11,619 nucleotides of DNA, taken from Limnochordia bacterium (GTDB lineage: Bacteria; Bacillota; Limnochordia; Darwinibacteriales; DTU012). The notes below the pieces were generated by a model. The model had not been told where the DNA came from. It worked only from the letters and a program-made list of their open reading frames with translations, and did no database searches. The position numbers were made by a program, and so were the translations under genes. The DNA lies in contig SKHL01000306.1 in NCBI GenBank assembly GCA_007116995.1, positions 1 through 11,619 on the forward strand, in the 5' to 3' direction. The stretch's first letter is position 1, and each line of letters starts with the position of its first letter. This document shows, one piece after another, positions 1 to 7,184 of the stretch.

Positions 1-1
1 A

Positions 2-319
2 GGTGACTATGCCATTTACAAAGCCGGCGAGCTACTAAGGAAGACGTTTCGCGATAGTGATGTGGTGTCACGCTTCGGTGGTGATGAGTTCGCTATTTTG
101 GCTATAGGTACGAGCTCAGATGGAGTAGATGCCAGTAATTTGCGGCTAGAGCAAGAGATTAAAACTCATAACTCTTTGTCTGGAAAACCCTGGTCGCTGT
201 CCATCACAATGGGTGCCGCATCTATTAGTAGAAAACATGAAATAACCATTGAGCAATTGCTCTCTGAAGCCGATAATGACCTGTATCAGAAGAAACAAAC
301 CAAACGAACAGAAAAGTAA
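2..319 (+). CDS. Diguanylate cyclase (GGDEF domain), C-terminal part, 5' end outside window
   Basis: The frame is open from base 2 to the TAA at 317-319, so this is the end of a longer gene starting left of the window. The visible 105 residues are most of a GGDEF domain, which condenses two GTP into cyclic di-GMP. The signature GGDEF is encoded at 77-91. Five residues before it stands RDSD, matching the RxxD inhibitory site at which c-di-GMP feeds back on the enzyme, with the spacing seen in PleD-type cyclases. The end carries the usual TIEQLLSEAD..LY..K helix that closes the domain. Catalytic motif and I-site both look intact, so an active, product-inhibited cyclase is expected. The N-terminal sensory part is not visible, so the input signal cannot be stated. 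The gene converges on the MATE gene, with 98 bases between the stops. Confidence 0.9.
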   Translation, partial: GDYAIYKAGELLRKTFRDSDVVSRFGGDEFAILAIGTSSDGVDASNLRLEQEIKTHNSLSGKPWSLSITMGAASISRKHEITIEQLLSEADNDLYQKKQTKRTEK

Positions 320-417
320 TGTTAGACCATTTTGTTCAGTCCTCGATCTATCATTAGATCCATCACTCTCTTCGCCCATGTCGTTGTAGACCTTCGTTAC
401 CTAATCGCAGGAGGCTC

Positions 418-1875
418 TTACTTCAAACCACTAGGACCGACTACAACTGTCTCTTTCGATGGTACACGTACATCTTCAATCACTCTAGTTTTCCACAGGC
501 CGCTACGGTAACGACAGAAAATCAACAGCGCTCGAACAGCTATATCGATTGCATTGACCACCCAGAAGCCAATCAAACCAAAACTAAAGTAAAATGCCAC
601 GATAACACCTAGAACAAGACGTACTCCCCAGTTGCCGATGAAGGTAACATAAAGCACCCACTTAGTATCACCAGCTCCCCGTAGCGCCCCAGCCAGAATA
701 ATATATACTGCAACTAGTGGCTGTAAGAACCCAACAATTCGCATAGACGAAGTAGCCTCTCTAAGCACTTGAGGATCGTTGGTATACAAGCTTATTAATA
801 ATTGGGGCCAAATAAGGAATATCACTGCAGCAGATCCCATCACCAACACGCCTAACTTCATTGTCTCGAGACCATATCGCTCCGCTAACTCCTTATTGTT
901 CGCACCCAGGCTTTGCCCAACTAAAGTTGTCGCAGCTACCCCAAGGCCAAACCCAGGCATGAAAGATATTGCCTGAACATTCATCAATATTTCATTGGCT
1001 GCTAGCGACAACGTACCTAAACTAGCAACGAGAAAAGAGTAAACTATCATGACTGATTGACGAGTAAATTGCTCTAACGATGCCGGAATACCGATCCCTA
1101 AGATATTCCTAAGAATTCTAACATTCAAGCAAAATGAAATCTGCTTGAGGTCTAGTCTCGTATAAGCGGTTCCCCGGATAAGAAAAAAAAGACCGATAGA
1201 ACAGCCCACAACCCGAGCAAATCCAGTGGCAATAGCCGCACCAGTTACTCCAAGCGCAGGAAACGGACCTACTCCAAAAATTAATACATAATTGCCCACT
1301 ACATTAAGGAGATTACCAATTGTCATGATGTATAAGGGCGTTTTCATATCACCAAAACCTTGAAAAATAGCATTAATTAGAATTTGCGGTAGTCCAAAAA
1401 TCATGGAGATTAGAATAATACGCAGGTAGATAGTAGCCTGTTGCACCACGGACTCATCTATATTCTCCATCAGAGAGAGCATCCCCCGGATCATACTCGG
1501 TGCGAAGATTAATCCAATCGTGCTTAGTAACACCGCTAACAAAAAGGCACCCATCAAGGCTTGCCAAACAACCTGATTTGCTTGCTTTTTTCTACCTGCC
1601 CCAGTATACTGCGCTACCAATGCTGTGGCACCCACTGCAAGAGCTTGCAGCGCTCCGATTAAAATAAAAACCAGCCGATTAGCAACCGAAACGGCAGCTA
1701 TAGACGAAGGTCCCAACCGACCAACCATCATAATATCGACCATTCCCACAATTCCCTGAAAAAGCATACGCATCACAACTGGCCAAGCTAGCCTCAAAAT
1801 AGTTGTTCTCACTTGCCGATTCGTCTGTCTATCATCTAAGATAGAACTCTGTATGTTGCTATCCGTAATTCTCAC
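418..1875 (-). CDS. MATE family multidrug/Na+ (or H+) antiporter
   Basis: This is a polytopic inner-membrane protein of up to 485 residues, with the roughly twelve hydrophobic segments of the MATE fold. N-terminal hallmarks are LRLAWPVVM, then MVDIMMVGRLG and ALVAQYTGAGR. The second half repeats the pattern with IPASLEQFTRQ, TTLVGQSLGA and LAGALRGAGDTKW. Family members export cationic drugs or metabolites using a Na+ or H+ gradient; the substrate cannot be read from sequence. The start is uncertain: the longest frame begins with GTG at 1875-1873, but a perfect GGAGGT lies directly against it (1876-1881), too close for normal initiation. The codon at normal spacing is ATT (1869-1867), and the next GTG is residue 22 (1812), just before the first conserved residues. 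The stop is TAA at 418-420. No clear promoter or terminator was found. Confidence 0.93.
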   Translation of the reverse strand: MRITDSNIQSSILDDRQTNRQVRTTILRLAWPVVMRMLFQGIVGMVDIMMVGRLGPSSIAAVSVANRLVFILIGALQALAVGATALVAQYTGAGRKKQANQVVWQALMGAFLLAVLLSTIGLIFAPSMIRGMLSLMENIDESVVQQATIYLRIILISMIFGLPQILINAIFQGFGDMKTPLYIMTIGNLLNVVGNYVLIFGVGPFPALGVTGAAIATGFARVVGCSIGLFFLIRGTAYTRLDLKQISFCLNVRILRNILGIGIPASLEQFTRQSVMIVYSFLVASLGTLSLAANEILMNVQAISFMPGFGLGVAATTLVGQSLGANNKELAERYGLETMKLGVLVMGSAAVIFLIWPQLLISLYTNDPQVLREATSSMRIVGFLQPLVAVYIILAGALRGAGDTKWVLYVTFIGNWGVRLVLGVIVAFYFSFGLIGFWVVNAIDIAVRALLIFCRYRSGLWKTRVIEDVRVPSKETVVVGPSGLK

Positions 1876-1881
1876 ACCTCC
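1876..1881 (-). promoter_or_regulatory. Shine-Dalgarno sequence abutting the annotated MATE start
   Basis: Minus-strand GGAGGT touches the GTG at 1875 with no spacer. Six bases separate it from an in-frame ATT at 1869-1867. This either indicates a rare ATT start or means the true start is the GTG at 1812 with a weak site. Confidence 0.5.
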
Positions 1882-2014
1882 ATATTGTTCATACTCTGTC
1901 TTTTTTACTGCTACCCCTAAAACCTTGGGCTAGGCTTTAACGCAGAAGTAATCTAACTTATTTAGCGGTTCTTGTTCCGTTTAAATCGCTACCATGCCAG
2001 CCATTAAGTCACGG

Positions 2015-2405
2015 TTAAAAACATATCCCTTTAAAAGATGATTTTTGTTCAGTAAATGGGTACAGCTGTATTTCATCTTCTAGCATTTTAGCCTCTATCC
2101 CTATTCCCGCCAACCTTACTCCCAAAATCACGAGATTAGACATCAAGTGAACCGCCAAATCCCGATTTTGTCTAGATCTTTTCCTTACCCCAAGATTTCG
2201 ATTAATATATTCAGTTATCCTTCCTTTATCCAATATTAAAAATCAGCGAAGCGTCGTATCGCAACATATACAAGCCTTTGAGCAAAAGTCTAACTAGTTC
2301 CCTCGGAATCGGTACGTGATTCTTGATCCGTGTGGCTTTGAACAATTGGAATAGGTTTTCTCGATGCTCAAATACTGATGCAATGGCTAGTTTGTGATGG
2401 AGAAG
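2015..2405 (-). pseudogene. Unrecognised frameshifted reading frame (possible gene relic)
   Basis: Two consecutive minus-strand open frames fill the 540-base gap between the antiporter and the MATE gene. The first runs from just after a TAG (2408-2406) to a TAA at 2228-2226 (59 codons). It reads like a globular helical protein (for example VPIPRELVRLLLKGLYM) but has no plausible initiation codon near its head. The second opens at TTG 2233-2231, overlapping the end of the first in another frame, and runs 72 codons to a stop at 2015 (for example MSNLVILGVRLAGIGIEA). No ribosome binding site precedes the TTG. The arrangement is what one shift mutation in a gene of about 130 codons, itself lacking its 5' end, would leave. 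I do not recognise the family; a transposase or integrase scrap is possible but unsupported. The second frame alone could also be a chance ORF. Confidence 0.25.
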
Positions 2406-2417
2406 CTAAACCGTTGC

Positions 2418-3614
2418 TTATGGGCTAGAAGCTGGCGTTTCCGGTTTTTGTAAAAGGACCGGAGCGCCGATCTTAATCCCTATGGCACCAAGAGGAGCTG
2501 TAATTAAAATTGCTAGGACTGCAATGGCCAAAATAATATTACCTACTTCTACTCCCGCAGCTAAGGGAATAGCGCCAATTGCGGCCTGAACAGTAGCCTT
2601 GGGCATATAAGCAATCATACAAAAAACCCTCTCCTTGCCATTTAATTCCGTTCCTAACGTGGCTAACCAAACTCCGATGCTACGCCCAATTAAGCCTACT
2701 CCAATGATAACAGCTCCAATTATACCTGCTTCAAGGGCAACGGAGATATTTACCTCTGCTCCAACTAAAGTAAAGAGAATTACTTGGGCCAAAACCCAAA
2801 CCCTGGCTAACTTTTCCGAGAACTGAACGGCTGATTTCTGTCGTTTTTCTAAAATAACCAAACCAATAGTCATTACCCCTAGTAAACTAGCTATGCCAAT
2901 ATACTCCCCAACCTCAAAATAAATGATAGATAAAGCCAACATTAATAAAAGCTTCTCGGTATTGCGTGTATTCAGTGGCTTAAACTGATAGAGTTTAAGT
3001 AACAATACAGCGACCAACAAGCCACCGAGAATACCCGCTCCAATACTCAATGGTATCCTGCCAAGTTCTAACAATACATTTGTTTCTCCCTGAACTGCTA
3101 ATCCCAGAAAGGAAGTAAAAAGAGTAATAGCAAAGACATCATCTATAGAAGCTCCAGCTAGTATCAATGTGGAGATCTGTTTGTCTTCACCATAACCTTG
3201 TTCCTTCAAGCTCAGCATCCCTGGCACTACTACCGCAGGCGATACAGCTGCTATAATAAACCCTAGCATTCCTGCTTCAGCAAAAGTAAAACCAAGTAAC
3301 CAATGACTTAACAACATTACAGTAGCACCTTCAAGAATACAAGGGATACCACTTAATCGTATAGCAGCACTACCGACTTGGATTAAATTTTCTCGTTTTA
3401 GTCCTAAACCTGCCCTTAAGAGAATAATGATCAATGCCAAGGACCTTAGTTCTTGAGAAATATGTAATAACCCTGGGGCCAAAACGTCCAAGGCATATGG
3501 CCCTAACACAATTCCAACGAAAAGCATTCCTAACAACCCAGGTAACCGCAACAATACTACAATCTTGCTGGCTAGCAAACCAATCACTAATAGTAATGCT
3601 AAACTTCCTAACAT
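2418..3614 (-). CDS. Cation:proton antiporter (CPA family, Na+/H+ exchanger type)
   Basis: This 398-residue integral membrane protein belongs to the sodium/hydrogen exchanger superfamily. It would exchange cytoplasmic Na+ or K+ against protons for pH and salt homeostasis. Supporting features are about a dozen hydrophobic helices, the early LPGLLGMLFVGIVLGP segment (family pattern of the first half), LLRAGLGL, and the GASIDDVFAITLF stretch. Its two adjacent aspartates (158 and 159 with the start chosen here) sit where the ion-binding acidic pair lies in CPA members. The frame extends upstream to a TTG at 3638, but the minus-strand AGGAGAGGGG then falls inside the gene. That purine-rich site is well placed to drive the ATG at 3614-3612, so I prefer the shorter form. 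The stop is TAA at 2418. It is transcribed alone; a perfect TATAAT lies about 70 bases upstream of the ATG. The exact ion specificity is not determinable. Confidence 0.92.
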   Translation of the reverse strand: MLGSLALLLVIGLLASKIVVLLRLPGLLGMLFVGIVLGPYALDVLAPGLLHISQELRSLALIIILLRAGLGLKRENLIQVGSAAIRLSGIPCILEGATVMLLSHWLLGFTFAEAGMLGFIIAAVSPAVVVPGMLSLKEQGYGEDKQISTLILAGASIDDVFAITLFTSFLGLAVQGETNVLLELGRIPLSIGAGILGGLLVAVLLLKLYQFKPLNTRNTEKLLLMLALSIIYFEVGEYIGIASLLGVMTIGLVILEKRQKSAVQFSEKLARVWVLAQVILFTLVGAEVNISVALEAGIIGAVIIGVGLIGRSIGVWLATLGTELNGKERVFCMIAYMPKATVQAAIGAIPLAAGVEVGNIILAIAVLAILITAPLGAIGIKIGAPVLLQKPETPASSP

Positions 3615-3684
3615 ACCTTCTACCCCTCTCCTGTTCAATGCCCCAAACGTTTAACGATAATCAGTGCCATACAATGAAGTCCTT

Positions 3685-3690
3685 ATTATA
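3685..3690 (-). promoter_or_regulatory. Candidate -10 box for the antiporter gene
   Basis: There is a perfect TATAAT on the minus strand, about 70 bases upstream of the chosen ATG. No good TTGACA lies at 16-18 bases upstream, so the promoter call rests on the -10 hexamer alone. Confidence 0.35.
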
Positions 3691-4575
3691 CCTTGCGTTT
3701 ACGAGCCTAGGTAGTAATACCTCGAATGAAAAGATGCAGGCCTCTATAGACAAATTCCAAAGTAACGAGGACTCTCTAACCCTAATACAACGTTCAATTG
3801 AGCCATTATTATTTACAAGATTAGATCTAGACAGAATACTTGGAAATATAAGCGTTCATAAAGTAGCTTCGAACTTAATTTTTAAGCCGAGGAACTTCTG
3901 TGACCAGAATATATTCACACACGCCCTTGCCAAGAGATTTCTGATCCAGTTAGATTACAACACTCTTATGCTCTTACCAAACTTGATGCCTGGAGGAATT
4001 AATAGGGAAGTTATGGGTAGTACTCGTTAACTAGAGAACTAAATGCCAATGAGAGAACCTATGGCCGGTTAAACCGAAATTTCGCAAGGGTGCTCTAAGA
4101 TACCCCGTGTAATTTTATATAATGGTATTTTGGGTTGGTAGATTTTCATGGAGACCAAGGTTTACCCCGGTTTTAATACAAAGCGTTGTTAGACGCGTAA
4201 TCGATTAGTTATGCTGAAGAGGCTGTCTTAACACGATCTATAGTGCTAGTTTTGTGTGCCACAAGTCTTTGTACGCCAAGTCTCAAGGCAAGTTTTCTTG
4301 CGTGCTTTACTATTAGCCCCGAAAACTACCAGAGTTGTAGTTTGGCAATGCTACAAGTCTGGTAGTTTTCGGGCGAATATGACATTAGTACTAACAAGAT
4401 ATTGTAACTTAGTACCTTCAACCACATGTCTGCTGTATTTGCTAGGTAAGAGGCTCCATTTTTCCTGAGGTATTAAATCGTTCCAAATCCCTGTAAAGAT
4501 TACTCTTGGAGGGTAATTGTTTTGCTAATAAACTTTCCATAATTAGCAAGAATTAGATCGACACAGTAACGCACC
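3691..4575. other. Gene-poor stretch without recognisable coding sequence
   Basis: Both strands were read in all frames. A plus-strand frame stays open to 4030 (from an ATG at 3673 it gives about 118 residues). It has no ribosome binding site and no recognisable family, and its upstream extension lies antisense to the antiporter, so I do not call it. The minus-strand frames have frequent stops. The only clear structure is the long hairpin at 4318-4373. No tRNA, riboswitch or insertion-sequence ends could be established. Confidence 0.5.
4318..4373. repeat. Near-perfect 23-bp inverted repeat (hairpin with 10-base loop)
   Basis: The left arm at 4318-4340 starts CCCGAAAACTACCAGA and the right arm at 4351-4373 ends TCTGGTAGTTTTCGGG. 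They pair at 22 of 23 positions around the loop 4341-4350. Neither side has a T-tract, so this is not a standard intrinsic terminator. It could be a small palindromic repeat, a recombination or protein-binding site, or the remains of a MITE-like element. No function is visible. Confidence 0.85.
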
Positions 4576-4576
4576 G

Positions 4577-4611
4577 AAAAAGAGAAAAGCCTGCTAAATA
4601 GACATAGCAGG
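4577..4611 (-). terminator. Rho-independent terminator of the restriction operon
   Basis: On the minus strand a 7-bp stem, CCTGCTA / TAGCAGG (4605-4611 and 4590-4596), encloses an 8-base loop and is followed by CTTTTCTCTTTTT (4589-4577). The TAG stop of the SRA-like gene lies inside the downstream arm, so termination is placed exactly at the end of the last gene. Confidence 0.85.
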
Positions 4612-4941
4612 ACTAGGTGACACTAGGGAGCAAACGCCCCTATAAATCTTAATCTGCACCTCAAAAAGGAATAAGTCTATCCCTAACTCTGAGGAGCGTG
4701 CTAGGGTCTTGTTCTGGGCATAATCTAGACTCTGGTCGCCCTCAAGCCCCATTCCTGTATAGTGGAAAACTTCTCCTTCCCACCTGTCCTCATAGGTCGC
4801 TTTAGTGGGATCAGATATGATAATCAAGGAATTTGTAGCCCGAGACCGGCGCATCCCACCCGATACACCGCATTTGAAAACGTCCATCAATTGGCGATTT
4901 GTCAAAACAGCTCCCAGAGCGAGCCCATGCTCATGAATCAT
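4594..4941 (-). CDS. Stand-alone SRA-like modified-DNA-recognition protein, C-terminally short
   Basis: This 115-residue protein resembles the SRA/YDG-type domain of ScoMcrA-like type IV restriction enzymes, which reads modified bases by flipping them into a pocket. Visible hallmarks in order are SGGMRRSRATNS (27-38), the strand LIIIS, YEDRWEGE (50-57), FHYTGMG (59-65), GDQSL (68-72), AQNKTLA.S (75-83) and the closing strand FLFEV (91-95). I chose ATG 4941-4939 because minus-strand GGGGGGA precedes it by 5 bases and the family-like part begins about there. The frame extends upstream to 4995 entirely inside the Nudix gene. It overlaps the Nudix stop by 11 bases, implying translational coupling. 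Relatives as I remember them continue some 30 residues past FEV, whereas this one ends after IYRGVCSLVSPSPAMSI with its stop inside the terminator stem, so a 3' truncation is possible. It has no nuclease motif and would need a partner. The SRA assignment is from remembered motif patterns, not a search. Confidence 0.65.
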   Translation of the reverse strand: MIHEHGLALGAVLTNRQLMDVFKCGVSGGMRRSRATNSLIIISDPTKATYEDRWEGEVFHYTGMGLEGDQSLDYAQNKTLARSSELGIDLFLFEVQIKIYRGVCSLVSPSPAMSI

Positions 4942-5326
4942 GATCTTCCCCCCTAAGCCTCTCCACAAATGGTTTGTCTGCTGGAGCAAAGTCATATGAG
5001 CCTAGAGCACTAATTCTAACCCACTCCACTGATTCGTGCGATAAAGGAGTTATCGTTTGATTAGGAGCAGACTCTGCCCAGTAAGCAAGCAGCTCAATCG
5101 TGCCGTGGTCGTAATGATAGACACTGCTTCCAAAAAAATCCTTAACAGTAATGTCTATGTTTAGCTCTTCCTGTATCTCTCTTCTTAAGCATTCCTCTGG
5201 ACTTTCTCCATCTTCTATCTTACCTCCAGGGAACTCCCACTTTAAGGGAACCCGATCGGTCGCTTTTCTCTTGGCTACTAGAATTCTCTCACCTGATCTT
5301 ATTAGTGCTGCTGTTACCTTCTTCAT
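4931..5326 (-). CDS. MutT-like Nudix hydrolase
   Basis: This 131-residue single-domain Nudix pyrophosphohydrolase cleaves nucleoside diphosphate-linked substrates. The closest-looking group is the (deoxy)nucleoside triphosphate pyrophosphohydrolases of the MutT/8-oxo-dGTPase/CTP-PPase branch. The Nudix box spans residues 35-57 (GGKIEDGESPEECLRREI then QEELNI). All catalytic acidic residues of GX5EX7REUXEE are present, but asparagine replaces the usual glycine before the last hydrophobic position. WEFPGGK just before the box is typical of MutT. The start is ATG 5326-5324 with GAGGG about 9 bases upstream. The gene lies 36 bases after the HNH nuclease stop and overlaps the following SRA-like gene, so it is co-transcribed with a modification-dependent nuclease. 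Its role there (housekeeping sanitation, or handling modified nucleotides) is not decided by the sequence. Confidence 0.93.
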   Translation of the reverse strand: MKKVTAALIRSGERILVAKRKATDRVPLKWEFPGGKIEDGESPEECLRREIQEELNIDITVKDFFGSSVYHYDHGTIELLAYWAESAPNQTITPLSHESVEWVRISALGSYDFAPADKPFVERLRGEDHDS

Positions 5327-5362
5327 ACCGACACATCCCTCGTATAATCCACCTCATAGGCT

Positions 5363-6244
5363 CTACACTGAATACCGTGAAGGTTCCTTAAAAACCTCTC
5401 GCCAATGCCATTCGGCAAAACTGCTTTCTGGATAGCATGCAGGACTCTGTGGTTGACGAATACTTTTATCATGGTATCTCATAAGCCATTCATCAAAGCC
5501 TGATGTCCCATACGCTTGCTGGGCCACCTTGACAATATATTTTCCATTAGTGTTTATCAATGTAAATGCTCCACGATCAAACAACTTATGGTGCATAGAG
5601 CATAATGCCAGACCATTTCGCTCTATGTCTGGCCCACCAGATGTGTGCCATTTAATGTGAGCCGCATCTAAGGCCACAGGAGCATTCCCTAACCTAATGT
5701 TAAAGCCACAAACTGCGCAACTGTACTCATATGCAAGCATAACTCTTTTGCGAAAGGCGGGATCTCTAACTGACTTTGTTGTATTATTAAGATCTAGCCC
5801 GACTGCATTGAGAATGTCCTCATGCAATGACTCGGGAAAGTGCTCGTTTAGAAGGCTTTCAGCGAGTTCTTTAACCAGATCTGGAGCATTCATCAATTCG
5901 TTATAGACCTCATCATTGAATCCGCCACTAACTCCGTTATCTAACAAAATAGATTCCTTAAATTGACTAAGTAAATCTGCGGCGCTGGCTCCAGTGAAAT
6001 CCCATAGTCCATCGTTAACCAAGCGTAGGAACGGATCAATCACCTTTGTCGAACGAGTGGGACCAAATTCAAGCAAGAGTTGACCAACATCGTCTTTTAC
6101 GGTCTTATACGGGAGCCATCGCGTATTGCTCTGTAGTCTGCTCAACGCGTAGAGAAGCACCAGCGGCTTATGGGGTGCTCTCTCATCACCTCGTTTCCAG
6201 ATATTTATCCCAGAAAACAAGTTCCTTAGCTGATCACCAGTCAC
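5363..6244 (-). CDS. SBD-HNH type IV restriction endonuclease, phosphorothioate-DNA dependent type
   Basis: The N-terminal half carries a sulfur-binding-domain pattern: LRNLFSGINIW, then ERAPHKPLVLLYALSRLQ (about residues 21-38) and FGPTRS..IDPFLRL. The C-terminal half is a zinc-bound beta-beta-alpha HNH nuclease: CAVCG (Cys 176 and 179), DAAHIKWH (His 196), NGLALC (Asn 210, Cys 215), MHHKLFDRGAFTL. This is the architecture of SprMcrA/EcoWI-class enzymes, which recognise DNA whose backbone carries phosphorothioate sulfur (Dnd-type modification) and cut nearby. About 293 residues matches that class. I prefer GTG 6244-6242, about 10 bases after minus-strand GGGAGG; the frame itself reaches a GTG at 6265, but the Shine-Dalgarno would then be internal. 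It is the first gene of a three-gene operon with a promoter at 6316-6343. No dnd modification genes are in the window, consistent with use against incoming modified DNA. Without sulfur-site verification it could bind another modification. Confidence 0.87.
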   Translation of the reverse strand: MTGDQLRNLFSGINIWKRGDERAPHKPLVLLYALSRLQSNTRWLPYKTVKDDVGQLLLEFGPTRSTKVIDPFLRLVNDGLWDFTGASAADLLSQFKESILLDNGVSGGFNDEVYNELMNAPDLVKELAESLLNEHFPESLHEDILNAVGLDLNNTTKSVRDPAFRKRVMLAYEYSCAVCGFNIRLGNAPVALDAAHIKWHTSGGPDIERNGLALCSMHHKLFDRGAFTLINTNGKYIVKVAQQAYGTSGFDEWLMRYHDKSIRQPQSPACYPESSFAEWHWREVFKEPSRYSV

Positions 6245-6315
6245 CGAATTCACTCCCTCCCGCACTACAGATAGGCACGACTAATCTATAGCAGTGTTAT
6301 CTAGTACGAATTATG

Positions 6316-6343
6316 GCTATATTAACATTCGGCAAACTGTCAA
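6316..6343 (-). promoter_or_regulatory. Candidate sigma-A promoter of the HNH-Nudix-SRA operon
   Basis: On the minus strand a perfect TTGACA (6343-6338) is separated by 16 bases from TATAGC (6321-6316), which matches the -10 consensus at four of six positions. A transcript would start near 6309, giving a leader of about 65 bases before the GTG at 6244. No operator repeat was recognised. Confidence 0.5.
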
Positions 6344-6402
6344 CTGTTTCCTGCACACACCTAAACCTTGTATTGCTAACTTGTTCTTACATCCATGGGA
6401 GC

Positions 6403-7119
6403 TTAATCCTTTGAAGTTCGGTTGCTCGCAGCGGCCTGAATTGCGGATAGAAACTCAGTATCAGTGGGCAGTTGTTCAGTCAAGGAATTGCTTCTATTAC
6501 TATGCGTCATCTGGCCCGTGTGGCTAAGATCCAATCTTTCCTTAGGAGCCCACCTCGTTATCTACTCCTACAAACCAGTGATTTCCCACGGCACCGCTGA
6601 AGTGATCATACCGCTCATGGGTTAGCAGCTTCTTGTACATAGGCTTCCCCCAATCCACCTGAGGAGTCTTAGCTGTTTTCCTAGCAGCGAAATAAACTAC
6701 TTGATGATTCTTCTAGTAAGGAAAGACAAGTCTCCCCTGGAAATGATCGAATCCCTGATTGCTGATAATCCCGCTACGGTAAATCAACTCCCTATGGAAA
6801 CCTTGGTTTTGCAGCTGATTCTGAATGAAGTGCTTGTCCACAGGAGAGTAGCCTATCTTGAATCGTTCGACTGTTTCATCTACTAGACCCCACTGGGAGA
6901 GGAGTAGCGCAGATTCTTCTGTTCCTACTTCATTGAAGTGGTAGGATTGACGCTTAAGGAGCTCTGACTATTGCTTTCATGCTTATTACTGTGAGAACCT
7001 ACTAACTCACAACCTTCGGGCCTTAAGCGAATCCCACCTTCGGCACCATAGTAAAATATACGCCCTGTAGCTGGGGTTTTATTTATTTCTAGCGAGAGTT
7101 GATCATCAATTGACCATCA
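6403..7119 (-). pseudogene. Decayed phage/plasmid-type DnaG-like DNA primase
   Basis: Minus-strand translation shows fragments of one protein in three frames. Fragment 1 (7116 to TAG 6927-6925) contains RIFYYGAEGGIRLRPEGCEL and, further on, SSLSVNP, resembling the start of a CHC2 zinc domain. Fragment 2 (6958 to TAA 6544-6542) is a good TOPRIM_N match: ESALLLSQWGLVDETVERF, KIGYSP, GFHRELIYRSGI and FDHFQGRLVFPY. After an in-frame TAG (6715-6713) it continues with GKPMYKKLLTHERYDHFS and VGNHWFVGVDN, like the region leading into TOPRIM of phage primases. Fragment 3 (6546 to TAA 6405-6403) is a low-complexity polar tail. The TOPRIM catalytic glutamate and DxD are missing, as is the second half of the zinc finger. 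At least one frameshift, one nonsense codon and deletions make it non-functional. Housekeeping dnaG is unlikely, because the sequence has the phage-primase style and no rpoD neighbour. Confidence 0.75.
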
Positions 7120-7184
7120 GCGTTATTTTTTGAGTCAAAAATAGGGATCGGTTGATTTAGTGAGTAAGTTATTTAACTGGGGTT

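Noticed and set aside
345..360. GATCTA/TAGATC 6-bp hairpin between the convergent GGDEF and MATE genes, considered as a bidirectional terminator
   Set aside because: The stem is short and AT-rich, with no T-tract on either side.
3673..4030. Plus-strand open frame of about 118 codons with LGSN near its start, faintly like HPPK (FolK)
   Set aside because: There is no ribosome binding site and none of the downstream HPPK motifs are present. The likeness is confined to a few residues, so I treat it as a chance frame.
4060..4110. Paired segments around 4060-4110 considered as a riboswitch or group II intron fragment
   Set aside because: No conserved core of a known riboswitch class and no intron domain V or maturase sequence could be matched.
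4215..4232. GAGGCTGTCTTAA, resembling the terminal bases of some insertion sequences
   Set aside because: No matching inverted end, target duplication or transposase remnant was found nearby.
4256..4468. Plus-strand 70-codon frame across the long hairpin
   Set aside because: It has no ribosome binding site and no recognisable sequence, and the frame runs through both arms of the inverted repeat.
6294..6886. Plus-strand frames at 6294-6527 and 6701-6886
   Set aside because: They are largely opposite-strand shadows of the decayed primase and have no ribosome binding sites.
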